Of a stretch of DNA of 28,831 nt, positions 23,552 through 28,831 are shown piece by piece. The notes beneath the pieces are model-generated. The model had not been told where the DNA came from, searched no databases, and saw nothing but the letters and a program-made list of their open reading frames with translations. Numbering within the stretch: the first letter of the stretch is position 1; the number at the start of each line of letters is the position of its first letter. The stretch covers positions 1-28,831 of the forward strand of contig JAEZTA010000014.1 in the NCBI GenBank assembly GCA_023443765.1, given 5' to 3'. The stretch comes from Bacteroidota bacterium. Its GTDB lineage: Bacteria > Bacteroidota > Bacteroidia > Bacteroidales > Rikenellaceae. Position numbers and translations under genes: made by a program.

Positions 23552-26500
23552 TTAGTTGAAGGTGTAGCGGATGCTGAACATGGCCGACCAGGTCGAAACC
23601 GTGCTGGCATACTTCGTCCACTTCGGTTTGTCGAACGTATAAGTCTCGTTTTCGTATTTCAGGATGTTGGTCGTGCTGATTCGTTTTACATTGCCCCAGT
23701 CACGGTTGATCATGTTGGCGATGTTGTTGACATCCAGACCCAGCGAAATCGTGTTGCGCTTGCCTTTGACATTGATGTAGAAATCCTGCGAGAAGCGGAA
23801 GTTCAGCATGTGCTGCCAGGGCATCACTGCGCCGCCACGCTCCGAATACTCACCGGTGTGTTTCGAAAGGTAATCGTCGTTCTGGATGAATTTCCAGTAC
23901 TCCTCCTTGTTCTCGTCAGACGTAAACGGCATGCCGTCGAGTTCCGAGCGGGTCGGGATGTAGAGCAGGTTTACAGCGCCGCCATCGCCCGTTACGGGGT
24001 CCTGATACTTGCCGCTCTGCATGTACATGGTGTAGGAGTAGCGTGAATAGGAATACGATCCGATATATCCCTGACGGAACACTTCGTAGTAAAGGCCGAA
24101 ATTCGATGCGCCGTTCTTGTTTGCAAGACGGTAACCAACGTTGAGCAGGATACGGTGGGGCGACACGTAGGATGCGTAGCCCAGTTCGGGTACGTTCGAT
24201 CCGTTCCGGTTGAAGGTGTTGGTATTGTAAGCCGATGTTACCTGGTCACCGATACCGTCGATCACGTTCTTGGCGCTCGAATAGGTGTAGGCCGCCATCA
24301 GCGAAAGACCGAAGCCCCAGGTCTTCGATACCTGTGCGGAAATCGAAGCGTAGTAACCGTGAATATCGGTGTTGTTGATCAGGTAGGGCGTGACTTTGTC
24401 TCCGTCCTTGTTTTTGATGTTCTGGCTTTTCCAGAGTGTGCGTACATCGGGTTCGCCCGGGAGCTGGATACCGCCTTCAACTTCCTCGATACCGAGTTTT
24501 GTTACGGTTACCGAATTGAAATCCCTGTTATAAATGCCTTCGATATTCAGGTTGACATCGCCCGGCAGTTTCAGGTCCAGCGCCAGCGAACTCTTCCATG
24601 TCGAAGGCAATTTAAGGTTTTTATCCAGAATAGTCGGCGCCGTATTGGCTGCCAAATCCTGTTTCTGGTAAGCTCCGCCGTAAACATCTTCCAGTATGTC
24701 TTTGACATTGGTGTGGAACTTAGGCATACGTTTGTCTTCTTTGTCGGTGATCGTAAGTCCATTCTGGATACAGTTGCTGTTTCCAGCAACCGATACGAGC
24801 CATACGAAAGGCAGACGACCGTTGAATACACCAGTACCTCCGCGGAGGATGTACTTGCGTTCGCCTGTCATGTCCCAGTTGAAACCTACGCGGGGAGCTA
24901 CTGACAGTCGTGCCTTGGGCATATCTGAAGTCTTATATCCGCCATAGTCCGCAAAGATCTTCGAGAAGTCCTTGTTCTCGTTATCTGCGATCGACGGATA
25001 GACCGGAACTTCGAAGCGGAGGCCGACCGTTGCCTTGAAGCGCTCGCTTATGTTGATTTCATCCTGGAAATATACCGAGTACTGCATGTGGGAGAATGAG
25101 GGATATTCCTGCGATAATGCGTCGTTGTTGCCGTGTGCGATACGGAATGCCAGCGGCTTTGCGTTATTTTTGAAGTCATCCCAGGTTTCATAGATGTAAT
25201 ATCCGGCTCCACCCTGCAGGTAACCGTTCGTCGTGAAGTTATGCTCGAACTGCAGACCTGCCACCAGACGGTGCTTGCCCAGCGTGTAGCCGATTTCGTC
25301 GGTTACGATATGCGTCGATACTTCACGCAGGTTGCCTTCGGTGAACGGGTCGAGACCGAACGAGGCGTATAAGGCCAGGTTGCTGCCATCTTTCTCCAGA
25401 ATATCCACTGTCGGGAAGATGCCGCCGTCATAGCTGCGCGGCTCATACTGGTGCGAATAAGTGTAACGCAATGTGTTGGTCAGACGGCTGTCCATGAAAC
25501 GCGAGTTGAGTTCGGCAGCTACCGACGTGAAGTTCTGCTCCTGATAGTAACGGGAATTTTCGAAATACATAGCGTAGTTCGAGGTGCGGCCGTAATCGTC
25601 TTTATTATAGGTCTTCAGCGGCGAGATCGACGACGATGGGGCCGACGAATACTTGTTCTGGGTTCTGCTGAAACGGACGTTCAACGCATGGTTACGGTTG
25701 ATGTTCCAGTCTACGCGGGCCATAAGCTTGTAACCGGGCGTCTTTACCGAATAATCCTGGTAGGCGCCCGGGTTGTAGCCGTAGGTGTCGATCAGGAATT
25801 TGCTCATTTCATCGAGCTTTGCAACTGTCGGACGGTTGTACTGTGAATTACCTCCGAAATCCTGGTTTTCGCTGGTACGTGCCAGACGGGAGTTGCCCGG
25901 CGTGGTGTTCCACTCGCGCTCGAAGTTGGCGAACACGAAGAGTTTGTTCTTGACGATCGGGGCGCCGATGCTGAATCCGAAGGTGTTGTTCCGCATTTCG
26001 CTCAGCGAGAGTTTGCCGCCGTCATATTTGTCGCCCTGAAGCTGGTCACTCTTGGAATAGAGGTATGCCGAAACTTTCAGGTCATTGGTTCCCGACTTGG
26101 TAACGGCGTTGATTGCTCCGCCCGTGAAGCCGCTCTGGCGTACGTCGAAGGGGGTGATCGATACCGAAACCTGCTCCAGAGCGTCGAGCGAGATGGGCGA
26201 ACCGCCTGCAGGCAGGTTGCCGCCGATGCCGAACATGTTGTTGAACGCTGCACCGTCGACCGTCACATACGACTGGCGGTAGTTACCGCCGCCGATGGCC
26301 AGTCCCGAAGTAGTCGAGGATGCCTGCGGGGTGAGGCGCATGATGTCGTTCATGCTGCGGTTCACCGAAGGCATCAGTTCGATCTGTTCGTTGGAGATGC
26401 TGGTGATCGCGCCTGCGCGGTTGACATTCATCGAACTGTTCTTACCGTCGGCCATAATAACTACGGCTTCGAGCTGCTGGCTGTCCTTGAGGACGGCGTC

Positions 26501-26806
26501 ACGTTTGAGGGTCTGGCCCAGTGACAGCATCAGTCCCGGAAATTCGATGGACTGGTAACCTACGAACGAAAAAGTCACCGTGTACGGACCTCCCGTACGC
26601 AGTCCCTGCAGGTTGTAGTCGCCGCTCTTGTTCGTGATGGCTCCGTACTGCGTGCCTGAGGGTGTGTGTACGGCAATGACCGTAGCGCCGACGAGCGGCT
26701 GCCCGTTCATGTCGGTTACCGTACCGTTCATTCCCGAAGTCGTCACCTGTGCATTGGCTGCGCAGAAGGCGAAGACCGTGAGCATGAGAAGGAAAAGTTT
26801 CTTCAT
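23552..26806 (-). CDS. TonB-dependent outer-membrane receptor, Oar-like, without SusD partner
   Basis: This 1084-residue receptor has a signal peptide (cleavage after ANA, residue 19), a carboxypeptidase-regulatory-like domain (about 25-115: GTVTDMNGQPLVGATV ... VGYQS), a plug (about 125-240: VNRSMNDIMRLTPQASST, SYVTVDGAAFNNMFG, TGGAINAVTKSGTNDLK) and a long barrel ending SIRYTFN with a terminal strand suited to outer-membrane insertion. The TGGAINAVTKSGTN segment and the large extracellular loops are typical of the Oar-type receptors of Bacteroidetes, whose substrates (proteins, peptides or other polymers) are mostly unproven. No SusD gene follows; the next gene is convergent. It has a leader of about 240 nt if the promoter below is right. 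Confidence 0.93.
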   Translation of the reverse strand: MKKLFLLMLTVFAFCAANAQVTTSGMNGTVTDMNGQPLVGATVIAVHTPSGTQYGAITNKSGDYNLQGLRTGGPYTVTFSFVGYQSIEFPGLMLSLGQTLKRDAVLKDSQQLEAVVIMADGKNSSMNVNRAGAITSISNEQIELMPSVNRSMNDIMRLTPQASSTTSGLAIGGGNYRQSYVTVDGAAFNNMFGIGGNLPAGGSPISLDALEQVSVSITPFDVRQSGFTGGAINAVTKSGTNDLKVSAYLYSKSDQLQGDKYDGGKLSLSEMRNNTFGFSIGAPIVKNKLFVFANFEREWNTTPGNSRLARTSENQDFGGNSQYNRPTVAKLDEMSKFLIDTYGYNPGAYQDYSVKTPGYKLMARVDWNINRNHALNVRFSRTQNKYSSAPSSSISPLKTYNKDDYGRTSNYAMYFENSRYYQEQNFTSVAAELNSRFMDSRLTNTLRYTYSHQYEPRSYDGGIFPTVDILEKDGSNLALYASFGLDPFTEGNLREVSTHIVTDEIGYTLGKHRLVAGLQFEHNFTTNGYLQGGAGYYIYETWDDFKNNAKPLAFRIAHGNNDALSQEYPSFSHMQYSVYFQDEINISERFKATVGLRFEVPVYPSIADNENKDFSKIFADYGGYKTSDMPKARLSVAPRVGFNWDMTGERKYILRGGTGVFNGRLPFVWLVSVAGNSNCIQNGLTITDKEDKRMPKFHTNVKDILEDVYGGAYQKQDLAANTAPTILDKNLKLPSTWKSSLALDLKLPGDVNLNIEGIYNRDFNSVTVTKLGIEEVEGGIQLPGEPDVRTLWKSQNIKNKDGDKVTPYLINNTDIHGYYASISAQVSKTWGFGLSLMAAYTYSSAKNVIDGIGDQVTSAYNTNTFNRNGSNVPELGYASYVSPHRILLNVGYRLANKNGASNFGLYYEVFRQGYIGSYSYSRYSYTMYMQSGKYQDPVTGDGGAVNLLYIPTRSELDGMPFTSDENKEEYWKFIQNDDYLSKHTGEYSERGGAVMPWQHMLNFRFSQDFYINVKGKRNTISLGLDVNNIANMINRDWGNVKRISTTNILKYENETYTFDKPKWTKYASTVSTWSAMFSIRYTFN

Positions 26807-26922
26807 AGACTTTGAATTTGGTTAATAAAGAATTGTTTTTGGGTTTTTAATTGAAAATATATTTGGTAATCTTCGTATTTCAGAGTTTCAGGCCTGGAAT
26901 TTAAACACCGTGTAAAATTCAG

Positions 26923-26955
26923 CGAGGGACGTTCCTTCGGCAGGAACATCCCTCG
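26923..26955 (-). other. Strong hairpin in the TonB-receptor leader
   Basis: CGAGGGA (26923-26929) and GTTCCT (26931-26936) pair with AGGAAC (26942-26947) and TCCCTCG (26949-26955): 13 base pairs with one C/A mismatch and a 5-nt loop. On the minus strand it is followed by CTGAATTTTAC, only a weak U-tract. It lies about 117 nt before the receptor ATG; attenuation, RNA stability or an sRNA end are possible. Confidence 0.55.
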
Positions 26956-27053
26956 TTCTTCATACTATGTGCCCTGTATGCGGCTTTCGCCAATAATGGG
27001 TATTCATTTTTATAGTATCCGTATAAACGATTTCGACCATAATTTTCATGCGA

Positions 27054-27085
27054 CAAATATATATCAAATATTCGTGCGCCGCAAT
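27054..27085 (-). promoter_or_regulatory. Candidate promoter of the TonB-receptor gene
   Basis: On the minus strand ATTG (27082-27085, one mismatch to TTTG), 20 bp, TATATTTG (27054-27061, full match). No other consensus -7 box lies between here and the start codon. Confidence 0.5.
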
Positions 27086-27176
27086 AGAACACCGGGATTT
27101 TTTATTTGACATTATTTCAACAATTTGGAGAATCCGTCCGGAGGCCTGCGGCACGTTCCTTGCGCGGGGCCGGGGT

Positions 27177-28229
27177 ATGCTTTCTGTGCGCGAAAAATAC
27201 TGGCGTTATTCGCTTTTTATACTCATTGCAGGACTGGGCATCACGATCTTCGTCGAGTTGACCCCGTTCCTGGGCGGCCTGCTCGGAGCCATTACGATCT
27301 ATGTGCTGCTGCGGCGGCAGATGTGGTTCCTGTGCGAACGGCGGCGGTGGCGGCGGAGCCTTGCGGCCTCGTTGCTGCTCGGCGAGGCGATTTTCTTTTT
27401 CCTGATCCCGATCAGCCTGATCGTCTGGATGATCGTCGATAAAATCCAGGGCGCCGCGCTCGATCCCCAGTCGGTCATTACTCCTGTCAAGCATGTCGCC
27501 AGCCTTATCCACCAGAAAACCGGTTATGATTTCTGGTCCGAGAGTAACCTGCGATCGATGCTGAGTTACATTCCCGAAGCGGGGCAGTGGCTTCTGGAGG
27601 GCATCGTGAGTTTCGCTGTCAACCTTGTCGTGTTGTTGTTCGTGCTCTACTTCATGCTTATTGGAGGACTGCGTATGGAAGCCTACTGCCGCGAAATCCT
27701 GCCCTTCGACCGTCGCGTGGCGCGTAACGTGATGCGCGAAATCCACATGATCGTCCGCTCGAACGCCATCGTCATACCGTTGCTGGCCGTCTCGCAGGGC
27801 CTCGTGGCCTATATCGGCTACCTGGCCTTCGGGGTCCCCGCGCCGTTGTTCTGGGGCGTGATGACCTGCTTCGCCACAATCCTGCCCATCGTCGGCACGG
27901 CTCTCGTATGGCTGCCGCTCGCAGCTTATATGACCCTCGACGGCAACTGGGGGCAGGCCGTCGGGCTGGTGATGTTCGGGACGCTGGTGATCACGCAGGT
28001 CGATAACCTCGTGCGGATGGTCATGCAGAAGAAGATGGCCGATACGCATCCGCTCATCACGATCTTCGGGGTTTTCATCGGCCTGTCGCTGTTTGGATTC
28101 ATGGGCGTGATCTTCGGACCGCTGATGCTGGCGATGTTCGTCTTCTGCGTCAACGTCTTCAAACGCAAGTATCTCGACGGGCTTCCCGACCAGGAACTGT
28201 TCGTGCCCGGTCGTAAATCCGGCGGCTGA
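27177..28229 (+). CDS. AI-2E/PerM-family membrane permease
   Basis: With the ATG at 27177 the protein has 350 residues, the normal family length; the 43 residues open upstream (from 27048) contain no membrane segment and run through AT-rich intergenic DNA. The pattern is that of the AI-2E transporter (PerM) family: two N-terminal helices (LFILIAGLGITIFVELTPFL, LLGAITIYVLL), a third, a soluble middle segment, then helices with the family stretch FGVPAPLFWGVMTCFATILPIVG and a C-terminal FGVFIGLSLFGFMGVIFGPL. Members export small molecules such as autoinducer-2 or act as Na+/H+ antiporters; the substrate cannot be told from sequence. It is not in an operon with the next gene, which has its own promoter. 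Confidence 0.93.
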   Translation: MLSVREKYWRYSLFILIAGLGITIFVELTPFLGGLLGAITIYVLLRRQMWFLCERRRWRRSLAASLLLGEAIFFFLIPISLIVWMIVDKIQGAALDPQSVITPVKHVASLIHQKTGYDFWSESNLRSMLSYIPEAGQWLLEGIVSFAVNLVVLLFVLYFMLIGGLRMEAYCREILPFDRRVARNVMREIHMIVRSNAIVIPLLAVSQGLVAYIGYLAFGVPAPLFWGVMTCFATILPIVGTALVWLPLAAYMTLDGNWGQAVGLVMFGTLVITQVDNLVRMVMQKKMADTHPLITIFGVFIGLSLFGFMGVIFGPLMLAMFVFCVNVFKRKYLDGLPDQELFVPGRKSGG

Positions 28230-28303
28230 TTGTCCGATATTTCGCCTCGTTTTACAGAAAGTAACCAGATGTGGCGTTTTTCCTGAAAAATCCCCGCAAA
28301 ATA

Positions 28304-28334
28304 GTTGTATATTTGTGAGGGTTTATTACCTTTG
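28304..28334 (+). promoter_or_regulatory. Promoter of the carboxyltransferase gene
   Basis: GTTG (28304-28307, one mismatch to TTTG), 19 bp, TACCTTTG (28327-28334, full -7 match). A second -7-like box, TATATTTG (28308-28315), lacks an upstream partner. The leader would be about 50 nt. Confidence 0.55.
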
Positions 28335-28349
28335 TTATTGAAATAACAA
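28332..28349. promoter_or_regulatory. Perfect 18-bp palindrome overlapping the -7 box
   Basis: TTGTTATT, two bases, AATAACAA. It shares three bases with the -7 element and covers the transcription start, the classic place for a dimeric repressor. The regulator is unknown. Confidence 0.45.
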
Positions 28350-28388
28350 TAGATTCATGCCAAAGAACCCTTAAATTGATATTACAAA

Positions 28389-28831
28389 ATGGCGAGAAAT
28401 CTCAAAATCAGAGACCTTACGTTGCGTGACGGCCAGCAGTCGTCCTTTGCAACGCGTATGAACCAGGAGCAGATCGACCGCTGCCTGCCGTTCTACAAAG
28501 ATGCCAATTTCTATGCGATGGAGGTGTGGGGCGGTGCAGTGCCCGATTCGGTGATGCGTTACCTGAACGAGAATCCGTGGACACGCCTCGAAACGATCTA
28601 CAAAGCAGTCGGCAATGTCTCGAAACTGACGGCCCTTTCGCGCGGCCGCAACCTGTTCGGCTATGCGCCGTATACGGACGAAATCATCGACGGCTTCTGC
28701 CGCAACTCGATCCAGAGCGGTCTGGGCATCATGCGTATCTTCGACGCCCTGAACGACGTGGACAACGTGAAGTCGACCATCAAATACGTCAAGCAGTACG
28801 GCGGCATCGCCGACTGTGCGGTTTGCTATAC
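28389..28831 (+). CDS. Biotin-dependent carboxyltransferase subunit (pyruvate carboxylase B / oxaloacetate decarboxylase alpha), N-terminal part
   Basis: The gene runs off the window after 147 residues. The visible part is the start of the carboxyltransferase TIM barrel: LKIRDLTLRDGQQSSFATR carries the metal-binding Asp and the DGQQS signature, and ANFYAMEVWGGAVPDSVMRYLNENPW and GIMRIFDALNDVDN are typical of the family. Such subunits move a carboxyl group between carboxybiotin and pyruvate/oxaloacetate, either in pyruvate carboxylase or in Na+-pumping oxaloacetate decarboxylase; the C-terminal part that would help to choose is not visible. Ten bases upstream of the ATG there is an A/T-rich leader without a Shine-Dalgarno sequence, as usual in this phylum. 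Confidence 0.92.
   Translation, partial: MARNLKIRDLTLRDGQQSSFATRMNQEQIDRCLPFYKDANFYAMEVWGGAVPDSVMRYLNENPWTRLETIYKAVGNVSKLTALSRGRNLFGYAPYTDEIIDGFCRNSIQSGLGIMRIFDALNDVDNVKSTIKYVKQYGGIADCAVCY

Larger units (their letters stand above)
26807..27176. other. AT-rich divergent intergenic region
   Basis: This 370-bp stretch between the TonB receptor and the permease holds a candidate promoter and a strong hairpin for the receptor transcript. I found no consensus promoter for the permease and no small gene: the open frame running into the permease from 27048 lacks the features of an N-terminus. Confidence 0.6.

Noticed and set aside
27048..27176. 43-codon N-terminal extension of the permease
   Set aside because: It lies in AT-rich intergenic DNA and gives no membrane segment or family similarity.
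1..28831. tRNA, rRNA, CRISPR, transposase, integrase or phage genes
   Set aside because: Looked for by eye on both strands; no cloverleaf, repeat-spacer array or mobile-element motif was found. A covariance search could still reveal a small RNA that I missed.

Overview
The window looks like a chromosomal segment of a GC-rich gut Bacteroidales bacterium, most likely Alistipes or a relative. Supporting this are a SusC/SusD pair, BACON-type lipoproteins, an Nqr subunit, a K+-dependent membrane pyrophosphatase, and AT-rich intergenic promoters that fit the Bacteroidetes -33 TTTG / -7 TAnnTTTG consensus. The genus is inferred; phylum and order are much safer.

Layout. 1-705: 3' end of nqrF, followed by a palindromic intergenic element. 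1019-2605 (-): a GH20 hexosaminidase lying just beyond the terminator of the next block. 2680-16257 (-): a tightly packed seven-gene operon. In transcription order it encodes a small surface lipoprotein, a BACON/DUF5689 lipoprotein, an endonuclease/exonuclease/phosphatase (EEP) lipoprotein, SusC, SusD and two further BACON/DUF5689 lipoproteins. 16258-16567: divergent control region. 16568-19170 (+): a membrane-anchored DUF6377-type regulator overlapping by 4 bp a second, periplasmic EEP enzyme. 19314-21530 (+): hppA. 21660-22703 (-): YhiM/DUF2776 membrane protein. 22891-23478 (+): HAD hydrolase, possibly leaderless. 23552-26806 (-): a TonB-dependent receptor without a SusD partner. 27177-28229 (+): AI-2E/PerM family permease. 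28389-end (+): start of a biotin-dependent carboxyltransferase subunit.

The most interesting part is 2680-19170. It has the architecture of a polysaccharide utilization locus but contains no glycoside hydrolase or polysaccharide lyase in its core. The only visible hydrolases are two paralogous EEP enzymes: one a lipoprotein with an acidic surface-export-like sequence after the lipid cysteine, the other with an ordinary signal peptide. Three paralogous lipoproteins carry a DUF5689 region with an OB-fold-like pattern. I read this as a candidate uptake system for a phosphodiester-containing polymer, with extracellular nucleic acid as the first guess and a phospho-glycoconjugate as the alternative. 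A transmembrane one-component regulator encoded divergently is its likely switch. Substrate and mechanism are inference.

The flanking genes are housekeeping and energy genes, several tied to sodium bioenergetics (NqrF, K+-dependent pyrophosphatase, possibly the carboxyltransferase). I found no tRNA, rRNA, CRISPR array, transposase or phage gene. Two copies of a structured intergenic repeat (705-829 and 21529-21640) are the only repeat family I could detect by eye.
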